A stretch of 64,000 nucleotides of DNA, taken from NCBI GenBank assembly GCA_900548465.1, contig URKY01000007.1:12943-76942 (forward strand), written 5' to 3'. Below are positions 33,704-44,083 of this stretch, one piece after another (position 1 is the stretch's first letter; each line of letters starts with the position of its first letter). A model generated the notes under the pieces. That model was not told the origin of the DNA, did not search any database, and saw nothing but the letters and a program-made list of their open reading frames with translations. The DNA comes from an uncultured Eubacterium sp. (GTDB lineage Bacteria > Bacillota > Clostridia > Lachnospirales > Lachnospiraceae). The position numbers and the translations under genes were made by a program.

Positions 33704-34582
33704 GTGAGTATCGTTTTAGGCTACATTCATGATTTTTTTGAAAAATATCTTACTATACCGGAAATATATCCCAGTGACATAATAGAAATTGTAGTTATTT
33801 CTATTTTAGTTTACTATATTATTATCTGGTTTAGAAAAAGCAGAGCGTGGGTATTACTAAAGGGAATCCTTGTGCTTGTGATTTTTATGGTTGTGGCTTC
33901 TATCTTTAACTTGACTACTCTTTTGTGGCTTATTAATAAGTTCCTAAGCGCAGGTATTATTGCATTGGTAATTATATTTCAGCCGGAACTTCGTAGAGCA
34001 CTTGAACAGTTGGGCAAAAAGAATGTATTTTTCAAGATTCTGAAATTTGGAAATAATATTATAGAGGATGGAATTAGTGATAAATCAATTGAAGAAATAA
34101 TAAGAGCAACTCTTGAAATGGCAAAAGTAAAGACAGGAGCCTTAATTGTTGTGGCAAGAGATCATGATTTGAGTCAGTATTGTGAAACCGGAATTGACAT
34201 TGGTGCAAAAATTACAAGTCAGTTACTGATTAATATTTTCGAAAAGAATACACCACTCCACGATGGTGCTGTTATTATAGAAGGAGACACTATTGTATCA
34301 GCAACGTGCTATATTCCGTTATCTGATAGTACATCAATCAGCAAAGATCTTGGAACAAGACATAGAGCAGGTCTTGGACTTAGTGAAGTTACTGACAGCA
34401 TTATTATAATTGTTTCAGAAGAAACAGGAAGTGTTTCGGTAGCGAGAGAAGGAAAGTTAATAAGATATGCCGATGCTGCAATTCTTAAAAGCGAATTGAT
34501 GAAAGCCCAGACTAGAGAAGAAGTAAAACCTAAAAAGAGATTCGGGAAAGGAAGGAAGCGCAATGAAGAAAGCAATAACTAA
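33704..34582 (+). CDS. cdaA: Diadenylate cyclase CdaA
   Basis: Makes cyclic di-AMP from two ATP at the membrane, 292 aa. Three N-terminal helices (about 20-85) precede the DAC domain with catalytic LHDGAVII and GTRHRAGLG (RHR). The start is GTG with AAAGGAGAGTAGAA before it. It overlaps cdaR by 20 nt, as usual for cdaA-cdaR; glmM, the common third gene, is not next, and galE follows instead. Confidence 0.95.
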   Translation: MSIVLGYIHDFFEKYLTIPEIYPSDIIEIVVISILVYYIIIWFRKSRAWVLLKGILVLVIFMVVASIFNLTTLLWLINKFLSAGIIALVIIFQPELRRALEQLGKKNVFFKILKFGNNIIEDGISDKSIEEIIRATLEMAKVKTGALIVVARDHDLSQYCETGIDIGAKITSQLLINIFEKNTPLHDGAVIIEGDTIVSATCYIPLSDSTSISKDLGTRHRAGLGLSEVTDSIIIIVSEETGSVSVAREGKLIRYADAAILKSELMKAQTREEVKPKKRFGKGRKRNEESNN

Positions 34583-35798
34583 AATAAAAATGTCACTTAC
34601 CCATAATGTTGGCATTAAGATTGTTGCAGTAATCATTGCAACGTTGGTGTGGCTTATGGTTATTAATATAAGCGACCCGGAAAAAACAATAATTATATAC
34701 GGAGTGCCCGTTACGGTAACGGATGAAGAAACGATAACAGATATGGGAATGGTTTATAATATTGAATCAGGACACTATGTTAATATTACAGTTTCGGGAA
34801 AGAGATCTGTTGTTGGTAAATTATCTACCAGTGATTTTGAAGCAAGAGCTTCACTAAAGGAATTGTCAAAGGTTAATTCAATTCCAATAGATATTTCCGC
34901 AAAAAGAAATTCACTGGCAAGAAAGGTAACCATTGAAAAGCAGTCGGTACAGACACTTATAGTAGATATTGAAGAGGTACAGAAGCAAAACTTCGACATA
35001 GAAGTTGAGTTTGATGGCAGTGCAGCAGCAGGATATGTGGCAGGTGAGTACACATTGTCTAAAAGCAGTGTAAATGTTAAAGCCCCAACCTCTGTATTAG
35101 ACAGAATAAGTAAAGTTGTTGCAGAATGTGAATTAGACGGCGCCAGTGCTGACTTTTCAAAGAAATGTAAGCTTGTTTTGTATGACAAACATGGAAGAAC
35201 AATAAAAAATAATAATATAACATTGTCAACTAAGAAGGTTCTTGTTTCGGTAGAGGTGTCTAAGGAGAAAGAGGTTCCTGTAGAAGTTGTAAATGTAGGA
35301 ACTCCTGCAACAGGATATCAGGTAGAAAAAGTTGAATTGTCTCAAAAGACAGTTAAACTTGTGGGGGACTGGAATGCTCTTAATACCGTAAGCAGTATAG
35401 TAATTGACAAGGCAATTGACATCAGTAATCAGAAGAAAAATTATTCAAAGGTTATTGATTTGAATAAATTTGTACCAACAGGAGTTACAATAAACGGAAA
35501 TCATGAGGTTAAGATTGATATAGAGATTAAGCCTTTAGAGAAGAAGACTTTTACGCTTAAATCGTCAGAAATAAAGATTAATAACAAAGGCGATAAAAGT
35601 GTAAAAATAAAAGATGATATTAAAGTCTCTCTTCAGGGTGAAAAGGAAGTTATAAATAAAATATCTAAAAATAGCATTAGTGCAAGTATAGATGTAGATA
35701 AGTTAGATATCGGAACAAGCAAGGTTCCGGTTGATATAAATGTACCAGATGGAACTACACTACTTAAAGATGTAACAGTTAGTGTAGAAATCAGTTAG
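34563..35798 (+). CDS. cdaR: CdaR, YbbR-domain regulator of CdaA
   Basis: 411 aa. One N-terminal membrane helix (about 18-38, IVAVIIATLVWLMVINI) and an extracytoplasmic series of YbbR repeats (each about 80 aa with a V.V....P.G...G motif). Binds and modulates CdaA. GGAAGGAAGCGC lies within the cdaA end. Confidence 0.93.
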   Translation: MKKAITKIKMSLTHNVGIKIVAVIIATLVWLMVINISDPEKTIIIYGVPVTVTDEETITDMGMVYNIESGHYVNITVSGKRSVVGKLSTSDFEARASLKELSKVNSIPIDISAKRNSLARKVTIEKQSVQTLIVDIEEVQKQNFDIEVEFDGSAAAGYVAGEYTLSKSSVNVKAPTSVLDRISKVVAECELDGASADFSKKCKLVLYDKHGRTIKNNNITLSTKKVLVSVEVSKEKEVPVEVVNVGTPATGYQVEKVELSQKTVKLVGDWNALNTVSSIVIDKAIDISNQKKNYSKVIDLNKFVPTGVTINGNHEVKIDIEIKPLEKKTFTLKSSEIKINNKGDKSVKIKDDIKVSLQGEKEVINKISKNSISASIDVDKLDIGTSKVPVDINVPDGTTLLKDVTVSVEIS

Positions 35799-35807
35799 GA
35801 GGAAAAT

Positions 35808-36824
35808 ATGAGCAAAATTTTGGTTACAGGTGGTGCAGGTTTTATTGGAAGCCATACATGTGTTGAATTATTAGATTCAGGATATGAAGTGGTTGTAGTA
35901 GATAATCTGTGCAATTCTTCAAAAGAATCTTTGAAAAGAGTTGAGAAAATTACAGGAAAATCTGTAAAATTCTATGAAGCAGACATTGCAGATAAAGATG
36001 CAATGAATAAGGTATTTGAAGAAAATGATATATCATGTGTTATTCATTTTGCAGGTTTAAAAGCCGTTGGTGAATCAGTTCAGAAACCATTGGAATATTA
36101 TCAGAACAATATTTCAGGAACATTAAATATGTGTGAAGTAATGAGAAACCACGGAGTTAAAAATATAATATTCAGTTCTTCAGCTACAGTTTACGGTGAT
36201 CCCGCAAGTGTACCTATTACTGAAAAATTCCCAAAGGGACAGTGTACAAATCCATACGGCTGGACAAAGTCAATGTTAGAACAGATTTTAACAGACATTC
36301 AGTTTGCAGATAAGGAATGGAATGTTATTTTACTTCGTTACTTTAATCCTATTGGAGCACATAAGAGTGGCTTAATTGGTGAGGATCCAAACGGAATTCC
36401 AAATAACCTTATGCCATATGTTATGAAGGTTGCTATTGGACAGCTTCCACAGGTTAATGTGTTTGGTAATGACTATCCAACTCCTGACGGAACAGGTGTG
36501 AGAGATTACATTCATGTTGTTGATTTGGCAAAAGGACATGTTAAGGCAATTGAAAAAATTGAAGAGAATCCGGGCGTTAAGATTTATAACTTAGGAACAG
36601 GAAAAGGTTACAGCGTATTAGATGTAATAAACAATGTAAGCAAGGCTGTAGGAAAAGAAATTCCATATGTTATTGCTGAACGTAGAGCAGGAGATATTGC
36701 AGAATGTTATGCAGATCCTGCATTGGCTAAGGAAGAATTAGGATGGGAAGCACAGTATGGTATGAAGGAAATGTGCGAAGATTCCTGGAACTGGCAGCAG
36801 AAAAATCCTAATGGATATAGATAA
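35808..36824 (+). CDS. galE: UDP-glucose 4-epimerase
   Basis: Interconverts UDP-glucose and UDP-galactose, 338 aa. Rossmann motif [20 protein letters not shown], and the catalytic Y-x3-K in [10 protein letters not shown]-terminal GTGKGYSV and [11 protein letters not shown] segments are as in GalE. TAGGAGGAAAAT precedes the ATG, and the gene starts 9 nt after cdaR. It likely supplies galactosyl units for envelope polymers, fitting the LCP protein that follows. Confidence 0.95.
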   Translation: MSKILVTGGAGFIGSHTCVELLDSGYEVVVVDNLCNSSKESLKRVEKITGKSVKFYEADIADKDAMNKVFEENDISCVIHFAGLKAVGESVQKPLEYYQNNISGTLNMCEVMRNHGVKNIIFSSSATVYGDPASVPITEKFPKGQCTNPYGWTKSMLEQILTDIQFADKEWNVILLRYFNPIGAHKSGLIGEDPNGIPNNLMPYVMKVAIGQLPQVNVFGNDYPTPDGTGVRDYIHVVDLAKGHVKAIEKIEENPGVKIYNLGTGKGYSVLDVINNVSKAVGKEIPYVIAERRAGDIAECYADPALAKEELGWEAQYGMKEMCEDSWNWQQKNPNGYR

Positions 36825-36850
36825 AACTACGAAACAGATTGGAGAAAACC

Positions 36851-38185
36851 GTGAGTTCGAAAAGTAAGATAAAGGAGCCTGGTAAACAGTTAAAAAAAGT
36901 AAAAAGGCTAAGAAGATTAGTTACAGCCATAGAAATTATATTTGGCGTACTGCTTATTTCAGTAGCAGTTGTTTTGTTTGTGCCTGGTGCTAAAACAGAA
37001 TTAATTAAAGGAATGGCAGGAACAACAATAGGTCAGAAGATAATTTCCATGTTTGGAAGTAAAGCTTATGCACAGAGTGTATTTGATGAAAATTTTGATA
37101 CAAACAAACTTAAAACAAATGAGTTAAAGTATAATTATTCAGAAGAATATACAAACTTTGTTATGTTTGGCGTGGATTCAAGGGAAGGTGAAGTTGATGC
37201 TTCTAACAGTGATTCTATATTGATTGTAAGCATTCACAATACAACCGGTGAGGTTAAAATGGTATCAGTATACAGAGATACGATGCTGGGGATTTGTGAT
37301 GCTACAGGAACAATCAACAAATATTTCAAAGTGAATTCTGCTTATGCAGGAGGCGGTCCGGAAGCAGCCATTAATACTCTTAATTTAAATCTGGATTTAG
37401 ATTTGAAAGATTATGTGACGGTTAATTTTTCAGGTGTAGCAGATATTATAGATAAATTAGGTGGAATAACAGTTAACCTTACTGACGATGAAAAGTCACA
37501 GCTTAATTATCATTTAGGAAGTACTATAAGTTCTACGGGAAAATATGCACCAAAGATTAAGAAAAGTGGAAAGAATATACGACTTAATGGAATACAGGCA
37601 ACAACTTATTGCCGTATAAGAAAAGCTACATTCTATGATCCGGAGACAGGTGATTCTGTAAGTAATGATTTTGGTAGGGCTGCAAGACAGCGTTCCGTAA
37701 TAATGAAATTAGTCGAAAAGGCAAAGAAGGCAAGTGTAAGTGAACTTCAGGGAATGGTTCAGACCGTTATGAAGGATAATAAGAAAAAAGACAGAATTAT
37801 TTCAACAAGTTTTACATTTGACGAAATAGTAAATCTTCTGCCTATTATATTTGATTTTAAATTAAGCGGAAGCCAGGGATTCCCATCACAGCTTACAACA
37901 GGAACATTTAATAATGTAAGTTTTGTAGTGGCTAACGGATTAAGCAAAAATGTATCAAAACTTCATGAATATTTATATGGAGAAAAAAATTATGAACCTA
38001 CCGCAAATGTGCACTCCGTAGATTCGGCAGTTGCTAATCAGACAGGTATCAGCGAATCCTCAGCAGGTTACGATCCAATTGAGAGTGGAAAGAAAAATAA
38101 ACAGGATGAAGAAACTGCAACGTCTAAACCAATAGACGATACAGATTATGATTATGATGATAAAGGAAAGAGCGAGTACTATTAA
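36851..38185 (+). CDS. LytR-CpsA-Psr (LCP) family envelope ligase
   Basis: 444 aa from GTG at 36851, chosen because TTGGAG is 6 nt upstream; TTG 36839 is inside that site. One membrane helix (about 25-48). The LCP domain begins at MFGVDSREGEVDASNSDSI with the conserved arginines in VYRDTML and ATTYCRIRK. The C-terminal tail is acidic and Tyr-rich. LCP proteins transfer polyprenyl-linked glycopolymers to peptidoglycan. Confidence 0.92.
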   Translation: MSSKSKIKEPGKQLKKVKRLRRLVTAIEIIFGVLLISVAVVLFVPGAKTELIKGMAGTTIGQKIISMFGSKAYAQSVFDENFDTNKLKTNELKYNYSEEYTNFVMFGVDSREGEVDASNSDSILIVSIHNTTGEVKMVSVYRDTMLGICDATGTINKYFKVNSAYAGGGPEAAINTLNLNLDLDLKDYVTVNFSGVADIIDKLGGITVNLTDDEKSQLNYHLGSTISSTGKYAPKIKKSGKNIRLNGIQATTYCRIRKATFYDPETGDSVSNDFGRAARQRSVIMKLVEKAKKASVSELQGMVQTVMKDNKKKDRIISTSFTFDEIVNLLPIIFDFKLSGSQGFPSQLTTGTFNNVSFVVANGLSKNVSKLHEYLYGEKNYEPTANVHSVDSAVANQTGISESSAGYDPIESGKKNKQDEETATSKPIDDTDYDYDDKGKSEYY

Positions 38186-38288
38186 AATAATCGTTTTATT
38201 TTAACATTTAGAACACAGAATAATCACATATAGACTTTAAACTTTGTTTTAAATAGTTAATAAGTGCTATATGAAAGGAGAATTAATA

Positions 38289-39755
38289 ATGTTTGAAGAA
38301 AACAATAATGGTTATAATGAAGAGCAGAACAATGAGTATAATTATAACGGAGAACAGAGCAACCAAAATAATGAATACAATTATAATGGCGGACAGAATA
38401 ATGGTTACAATTATAATCAGAATTTTAATAGTCAGGGAAATAATCAAAACAATCCTAAAAAGAAAAACAGAGTACCGTTGGCAATCGCCATTGCAGTTAT
38501 CACTTTGTTAGTAATTTTATCCTGTGGAATTGGTATTGTTGCTTTAGTTACAGACAATGGTGATGTAACCAACAAATTAACCAGCAACCAGAAAACTACT
38601 GAAAAAGAAACCTACAATTCAATTGGTTCTACAAATTCAAGCTCTACATCAAATTCAAATGGAGGGGTTACAGTTACTGATGTTTCAGGTGTTGTTAGCA
38701 ACACAATGCCTAGTGTAGTAGCTATTACAAGTAAAACATTAGTTGAATCAAATGGATACAGTTCAATTTATGACTACTATTTTGGTGGTGGAAATAAAAG
38801 CCAGAAGTACGAGCAGGAAGCTGCAGGTTCAGGTATCATTGTTGACCAGACAGATTCAGAACTGCTTATTGTGACAAACAACCATGTAGTAGAAAATTCA
38901 GATAGTTTAAGAATTCAGTTTGACGGAATGGACACAAAAAATGCCGTAGAAGGATATATAAAAGGTACAGATTCTACAGCTGATGTTGCAGTTGTTGCTG
39001 TAAAACTTAAAGACATTCCAAAGGATACATTAAACACAATTAAGAAAGCAACATTAGGTGATTCGGATACAGTTAGTGTTGGTGAAGGTGTAGTTGCAAT
39101 TGGCAATGCTCTTGGATATGGACAGTCAGTTACAACAGGTGTTATTAGTGCAAAGGACAGAGAGGTAACAGTTCAGGAAAAGAAGATGAAACTTCTTCAG
39201 ACAGATGCAGCCATTAATGGTGGTAACAGTGGCGGGGCATTATTAAATGCTAAAGGTGAAGTTATTGGTATAAACGTAGCTAAATATTCATCAGACGGAA
39301 CTTCAAGTGCAAGTGTTGAAGGGATGGGATTTGCAATTCCTATTTCATCAGTTAAGAGCATTATTGGAAATCTTGAAACAAAAGAAACAAGAACAAAGGT
39401 AAGTGACAGTGAAAAAGGCTACCTTGGAATAAAGAGCAAGTATGATGTAACATCTGACATTTCAGAAATGTATTCAATGCCTACAGGAGTTTATGTATTT
39501 GATATTGTTAAAGGCGGTCCTGCAGAGAAAGCAGGAATCCAGAAAGGCGATATCATAACTAAATTTGATGGACAGACAGTTGAATCTTATGATTCGCTTC
39601 AGAGCATAATGCAGTATTACAAAGCAGGCGAAAAGGTAAAGGTTACTATTGCATCCGCAGAGGGAAGAGAGTACAAAGAAAAAGAAGTAACAGTTACATT
39701 GGCTTCGTCAAAGGACGTTGGCTATAACGAAAGCGAGACAGCATCCAATAACTAG
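38289..39755 (+). CDS. HtrA/DegP-like serine protease with PDZ domain
   Basis: 488 aa from the ATG at 38289 (GAAAGGAGAATTAATA precedes). Cytoplasmic N-terminal 60 residues are Asn/Gln/Tyr/Gly-rich with repeated YNYNG units, then one membrane helix (about 70-92), a Ser/Thr linker, and a trypsin fold with H in NNHVVEN, D in TADVAVV and S in NGGNSGGA. A C-terminal PDZ (about 385-475) follows. Membrane-anchored quality-control protease. Confidence 0.93.
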   Translation: MFEENNNGYNEEQNNEYNYNGEQSNQNNEYNYNGGQNNGYNYNQNFNSQGNNQNNPKKKNRVPLAIAIAVITLLVILSCGIGIVALVTDNGDVTNKLTSNQKTTEKETYNSIGSTNSSSTSNSNGGVTVTDVSGVVSNTMPSVVAITSKTLVESNGYSSIYDYYFGGGNKSQKYEQEAAGSGIIVDQTDSELLIVTNNHVVENSDSLRIQFDGMDTKNAVEGYIKGTDSTADVAVVAVKLKDIPKDTLNTIKKATLGDSDTVSVGEGVVAIGNALGYGQSVTTGVISAKDREVTVQEKKMKLLQTDAAINGGNSGGALLNAKGEVIGINVAKYSSDGTSSASVEGMGFAIPISSVKSIIGNLETKETRTKVSDSEKGYLGIKSKYDVTSDISEMYSMPTGVYVFDIVKGGPAEKAGIQKGDIITKFDGQTVESYDSLQSIMQYYKAGEKVKVTIASAEGREYKEKEVTVTLASSKDVGYNESETASNN

Positions 39756-39782
39756 ATAGAAAATTAAAGATTTATATAAACT

Positions 39783-39817
39783 AAAAAAGTCGCACGATTT
39801 TGTCGTGCGGCTTTTTT
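39783..39817 (+). terminator. Terminator after htrA
   Basis: AAAAAAGTCGCACGA pairs with TCGTGCGGCTTTTTT around TTTTG; a strong intrinsic terminator. Confidence 0.93.
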
Positions 39818-39835
39818 GGGTACAAATTCAAAAAC

Positions 39836-39890
39836 TTGACATAGATTTAACATTTCTATGCAGTTTGAATTAACATAACAGGAATACTAT
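39836..39890 (+). promoter_or_regulatory. Pho-box array and -10 of the pst operon
   Basis: TTGACA (39836), TTAACA (39847) and TTAACA (39870) fall on an 11-12 bp period (a weak TTTCTA sits between), like PhoP/PhoB direct repeats. TACTAT at 39885-39890 is the likely -10. The same pattern recurs before the response-regulator gene. Confidence 0.6.
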
Positions 39891-39947
39891 ATAGGCGTAG
39901 TGGAGAGAACTACCACACAAGTATTTAAAGAAAGTAGGAGAAAAAAG

Positions 39948-40835
39948 ATGAAAAAGAAATTTTTAGCAGTAGTAGCTATGGCAGTTATTACAACATTAGC
40001 ATTCACAGGATGTGGAAAGTCAAACAGTGAAAGTAAGAGCACAGGAAAAGCAGAGGGAGCTTCAGGAGCGATAACAGTTATATCCAGAGAAGAAGGTTCA
40101 GGAACAAGAGGAGCGTTTACAGAGCTCATGAAGATTGTTGATGATAAAGATCAGGATATAACAACACAGACAGCAGAAATCACAAATTCAACATCAGTAA
40201 TGCTTAGTACAGTAGCACAGAATCAGAAAGCAATCGGATATGTTTCACTTGGTTCATTATCAAATTCAGTTAAGGCATTAAAGGTTGATGGAAACGAAGC
40301 AACAGCTGAAAATGTAAAAGCAGGAACATACAAAGTATCAAGACCGTTTAACATTTGTTATAAAGAAAACAAACTTACAGATCTTGATAAGCAGTTCATT
40401 GAATTCATTATGAGTGATGAAGGACAGAAGCTTGTTGATGCTGAAGGATACATAAGCGTTGGAGCAGAAGGAAACAAACCTTATGAAGGTACTGATGCAA
40501 AAGGAAAAATCACATTAGCAGGATCTACATCAGTAGCACCACTTATGGATAAGTTAAAAGATGCATTTAACAAGAAAGCACCTAACGTATCAATTGAAAT
40601 TCAGGAATCAGGTTCATCAGCAGGTATCCAGTCAGCAATTGAGGGAGCAGTTGAAATCGGTATGTCATCAAGAGAATTGAAAGATGAAGAAAAGACAGAC
40701 CTTACAGTTAAGCAGATTGCAATGGATGGTATCGCTGTAATCGTAAACAATGACAACACACTTGATAATATAACAAGCGACCAGATTAAGGATATCTACA
40801 CAGGAAAGACTACAGACTGGTCAGATGTTAAATAG
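39948..40835 (+). CDS. pstS: Phosphate-binding lipoprotein PstS, halves in swapped order
   Basis: 295 aa from the ATG at 39948 (GTAGGAG precedes). Lipobox TGC (C22). The usual PstS begins with GSTS-VAP and ends with the SREEGSGTR half. Here SREEGSGTR is at 46-54 and the GSTSVAP..GSSAGI..MSSREL half at 192-295, finishing at the TDWSDVK segment that is normally mid-protein. Both phosphate-contact motifs are intact, so this is a circular permutation, not a loss. Followed by pstC, pstA, pstB and phoU. Confidence 0.9.
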   Translation: MKKKFLAVVAMAVITTLAFTGCGKSNSESKSTGKAEGASGAITVISREEGSGTRGAFTELMKIVDDKDQDITTQTAEITNSTSVMLSTVAQNQKAIGYVSLGSLSNSVKALKVDGNEATAENVKAGTYKVSRPFNICYKENKLTDLDKQFIEFIMSDEGQKLVDAEGYISVGAEGNKPYEGTDAKGKITLAGSTSVAPLMDKLKDAFNKKAPNVSIEIQESGSSAGIQSAIEGAVEIGMSSRELKDEEKTDLTVKQIAMDGIAVIVNNDNTLDNITSDQIKDIYTGKTTDWSDVK

Positions 40836-40849
40836 TAAGGAGAAATAGC

Positions 40850-41701
40850 TTGAACAAGGTATTAGAATTTTTAATGAAAATTGTATTTCTAATATGTGCC
40901 TGCATATCCATAGCAGCAGTAATAATGATATGTGTGTTCATGTTTGCAAATGGAGTACCGGCTATAAAAGAGATTGGATTTGTTAAGTTCCTGTTTGGTA
41001 CGGAATGGAGACCGGGACAGGGCTTATACGGAATTGGTCCAATGATTGTTGGCAGCATATATGTAACGGCAGGAGCTATGGTTGTAGGAGTCCCAATAGG
41101 GCTCCTTACAGCTGTATTTCTTGCAAAATACAGTTCTAAAAAAATATATAAAATAGTAAAACCAATGGTAAACCTAATGGCAGGAATTCCATCAATTATA
41201 TTTGGTTTCTTTGGATTAGTAGTAATTATACCGGCAATACAGAGCATGTTTGATACAAGCGGAAAAGGAATATTGGCAGCGTCACTGCTTCTTGGAATGA
41301 TGATTCTTCCAACAGTAATAAATACTTCAGAAGCTGCAATAAGAGCAGTGCCGGAAAGCTATTATGAAGGAGCGCTTGCATTGGGAGCAACAAAAGAAAG
41401 AAGTATATTCAAAACAGTAATTCCGGCAGCAAAGTCGGGAGTAATGTCAGGAATAATATTAGGAATGGGAAGAGCTATCGGTGAGACAATGGCGGTTGTA
41501 ATGGTTGCAGGAAATCAGGCAATATTACCTGACAGTATATTAAGCGGTACAAGAACACTTACATCCAATATTGTGTTAGAGATGGCATATGCAACAGGAC
41601 TTCAAAGAAGAGCCTTAATAGGAACAGCAGTTGTATTGTTTGTATTCATATTAATAATCAACGTATGTTTCTCAACTTTAAATAGAAAGAAGGAGAAATA
41701 A
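40850..41701 (+). CDS. pstC: Phosphate ABC transporter permease PstC
   Basis: 283 aa with TTG start; AAGGAGAAATAGC precedes. Six membrane helices, GIPSIIFGFFGL and the EAA loop ALGATKERSIFKTVIPAA. Second gene of the pst operon. Confidence 0.93.
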   Translation: MNKVLEFLMKIVFLICACISIAAVIMICVFMFANGVPAIKEIGFVKFLFGTEWRPGQGLYGIGPMIVGSIYVTAGAMVVGVPIGLLTAVFLAKYSSKKIYKIVKPMVNLMAGIPSIIFGFFGLVVIIPAIQSMFDTSGKGILAASLLLGMMILPTVINTSEAAIRAVPESYYEGALALGATKERSIFKTVIPAAKSGVMSGIILGMGRAIGETMAVVMVAGNQAILPDSILSGTRTLTSNIVLEMAYATGLQRRALIGTAVVLFVFILIINVCFSTLNRKKEK

Positions 41702-41702
41702 G

Positions 41703-42644
41703 ATGGCTGATAACAAAAAAATAATAAATGTGCAAACAAAAACAAAAGAAGCGGATATACAAAAAAAGAAAAGTAAAATCCAGTGGCAGAAGATAAAGAG
41801 TAAATTAAAAGAATATGTGAAAAGACCCGGTTCATTAGTAATGTTTATATTGATTATGCTTGCTACATTAATAACTGTAGCTTCCATGGCATATCTGGTT
41901 ATATACATTTTAATTAACGGAATTCCATACATAACACCGGATTTATTTGCATGGAAATACACATCAGAAAATGTATCCATGTTGCCGGCATTAATTAATA
42001 CAATAATCATTGTCGTATTTACATTATTATTGGCAGTTCCAATTGGAATAGCCGCTGCAGTTTATCTTGTTGAATACTCCAAAAGAGGATCAAAACTTGT
42101 AAAAGTAATCAGGGTTACAACAGAGACCCTTGCGGGAATACCATCAATTGTATTTGGATTGTTTGGATTTCTTTCATTTGTATTGGCATTTAAATGGGGA
42201 TATTCATTAATTGCAGGAGTGCTTACGTTGGCAATGATGGTACTTCCTACAATAATAAGAACAACGGAAGAAGCCCTTATAGCTGTACCGGACATGTACA
42301 GGGAAGGTAGTTTCGGACTTGGAGCAGGAAAACTTAGAACAATATTTGTAATAGTAATTCCGGCGGCAGTTCCGGGAATCCTTTCGGGAGTAATTCTTGC
42401 AATAGGAAGAATTGTTGGTGAAAGTGCAGCGTTGATATTTACGGCAGGTTCCGTAGCATCAGTTCCAGCATTAAAGGGATTTTTCTTCTCATCAACAAGA
42501 ACTTTGGCAGTGCACATGTATTGCCTGTTGTCGGAAGGACTTTATATAAATCAGGCATATGCTACAGCAGTAATTTTGCTGGTAATAGTATTAATAATTA
42601 ACTGGTTGTCAGGAATTGCAGCAAAGAAAGTTGGAAAGGAATAG
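41703..42644 (+). CDS. pstA: Phosphate ABC transporter permease PstA
   Basis: 313 aa. A charged cytoplasmic N-terminal extension of about 40 residues, then six helices with GIPSIVFGLFGF and the EAA loop GLGAGKLRTIFVIVIPAA. Starts 1 nt after the pstC stop; the GGAGAAATAAG ribosome site overlaps the pstC end. Confidence 0.93.
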   Translation: MADNKKIINVQTKTKEADIQKKKSKIQWQKIKSKLKEYVKRPGSLVMFILIMLATLITVASMAYLVIYILINGIPYITPDLFAWKYTSENVSMLPALINTIIIVVFTLLLAVPIGIAAAVYLVEYSKRGSKLVKVIRVTTETLAGIPSIVFGLFGFLSFVLAFKWGYSLIAGVLTLAMMVLPTIIRTTEEALIAVPDMYREGSFGLGAGKLRTIFVIVIPAAVPGILSGVILAIGRIVGESAALIFTAGSVASVPALKGFFFSSTRTLAVHMYCLLSEGLYINQAYATAVILLVIVLIINWLSGIAAKKVGKE

Positions 42645-42647
42645 AAA

Positions 42648-43397
42648 ATGGGAAAATTCGATATAAAGAATATGGAACTTCACTATGGTGATTTTCATGC
42701 AATAAAAAACGTAAATTTAAGCATTCCCCCAAATGAGATAACAGCATTTATCGGACCGTCAGGATGTGGTAAATCAACAGTGCTTAAATCCTTAAACAGA
42801 ATGAATGATTTGGTACCGGATTGTAGAATTGAGGGAGAAATAACTTTAGATGGTGTAAATATTTACAAGGATATTGATGTAAATGAATTAAGAAAAAGAG
42901 TTGGAATGGTATTTCAGAAACCCAACCTCTTTCCTATGAGCATATATGACAATATTGCATATGGACCAAGAACTCATGGAATTCATTCAAAATCAAAACT
43001 TGATGAAATTGTAGAGAGAACATTAAAGCAGGCAGCAATTTGGGATGAAACAAAAGACAAACTAAAGAAAAGTGCCCTGGCAATGTCAGGTGGACAGCAG
43101 CAAAGATTGTGTATCGCAAGAGCACTGGCTGTAAATCCTGAGGTGTTACTAATGGATGAACCAACATCAGCACTTGATCCTATATCAACTTCAAAGATTG
43201 AAGATTTAGCTGTGGAATTAAAGAAAGATTACACGGTAATAATGGTTACTCACAATATGCAGCAGGCAGCCAGAATTTCTGATAAAACTGCATTTTTCCT
43301 GTTAGGAGAGGTTATAGAGTTTAGTGATACAGAGCAGATGTTCTCAATGCCAAAGGATAAGAGAACAGAAGATTATATCACAGGAAGGTTTGGTTAA
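42648..43397 (+). CDS. pstB: Phosphate ABC transporter ATP-binding protein PstB
   Basis: 249 aa. Walker [10 protein letters not shown], signature MSGGQQQR, Walker [14 protein letters not shown]-switch THNM. PstB-typical [17 protein letters not shown] and [10 protein letters not shown] segments. Starts 3 nt after pstA with GGAAAGGAA. Confidence 0.97.
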   Translation: MGKFDIKNMELHYGDFHAIKNVNLSIPPNEITAFIGPSGCGKSTVLKSLNRMNDLVPDCRIEGEITLDGVNIYKDIDVNELRKRVGMVFQKPNLFPMSIYDNIAYGPRTHGIHSKSKLDEIVERTLKQAAIWDETKDKLKKSALAMSGGQQQRLCIARALAVNPEVLLMDEPTSALDPISTSKIEDLAVELKKDYTVIMVTHNMQQAARISDKTAFFLLGEVIEFSDTEQMFSMPKDKRTEDYITGRFG

Positions 43398-43401
43398 TGT
43401 T

Positions 43402-44067
43402 ATGAGAAATAAATTTGATGAACAGTTAGAAACTTTGAACAGAGAAATGATTAACATGGGGGAACTTTGTGAACATGCAATTGAAACAGCCATTAAAATG
43501 GCAATGGATGGGGCAAGCATTGAAATGAAACAGGATGTGCTTGATACAGACAGTGAAATTGACAGAAAAGAAAGAGAAATTGAAAACATCTGTATGAAAC
43601 TTCTTTTAAGACAGCAGCCGGTTGCAAGGGATTTAAGAGTAATCTCATCAGCCCTTAAAATGATTTCTGACATGGAAAGAATTGGAGATCAGGCTTCCGA
43701 TATAGTAGAGCTTGCAGATTATATCAAAAACAGCAAGGCAAAACATAAGATACATTTAAGTGAAATGGCAAAAGAAGTAATAAAAATGGTAACACAGAGT
43801 ATTGATTCATTTGTAAACAATGATTTGTATATGGCAAGAAGTGTTATTATTTCCGATGATGTAGTAGACAATTATTTCTATGATATAAAAATGAAACTGA
43901 TAGATCTCATAGGAACAGATCCACAGTCAGGTGAAGAATATGTAGACATATTAATGATTGCTAAGTATTTAGAGAGAATAGGAGATCATGCAACAAATAT
44001 TGCAGGATGGGTTGAATATTCAATACTTGGAAAGCATGTAGATAATGCCGGGGAAGAGAGTAATTAA
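43402..44067 (+). CDS. phoU: PhoU phosphate signalling protein
   Basis: 221 aa from the ATG at 43402; a longer frame starts inside pstB and is unlikely. Two PhoU three-helix repeats with the metal-binding pattern E..SDMERIGDQASD and KYLERIGDHATN. Couples PstSCAB to the phosphate two-component system. Confidence 0.95.
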   Translation: MRNKFDEQLETLNREMINMGELCEHAIETAIKMAMDGASIEMKQDVLDTDSEIDRKEREIENICMKLLLRQQPVARDLRVISSALKMISDMERIGDQASDIVELADYIKNSKAKHKIHLSEMAKEVIKMVTQSIDSFVNNDLYMARSVIISDDVVDNYFYDIKMKLIDLIGTDPQSGEEYVDILMIAKYLERIGDHATNIAGWVEYSILGKHVDNAGEESN

Positions 44068-44083
44068 AGAAAATATATAATAT

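Noticed and set aside
43324..43401. Upstream extension of phoU into pstB
   Set aside because: The longer frame has no PhoU similarity before MRNKFDEQL; start placed at 43402.
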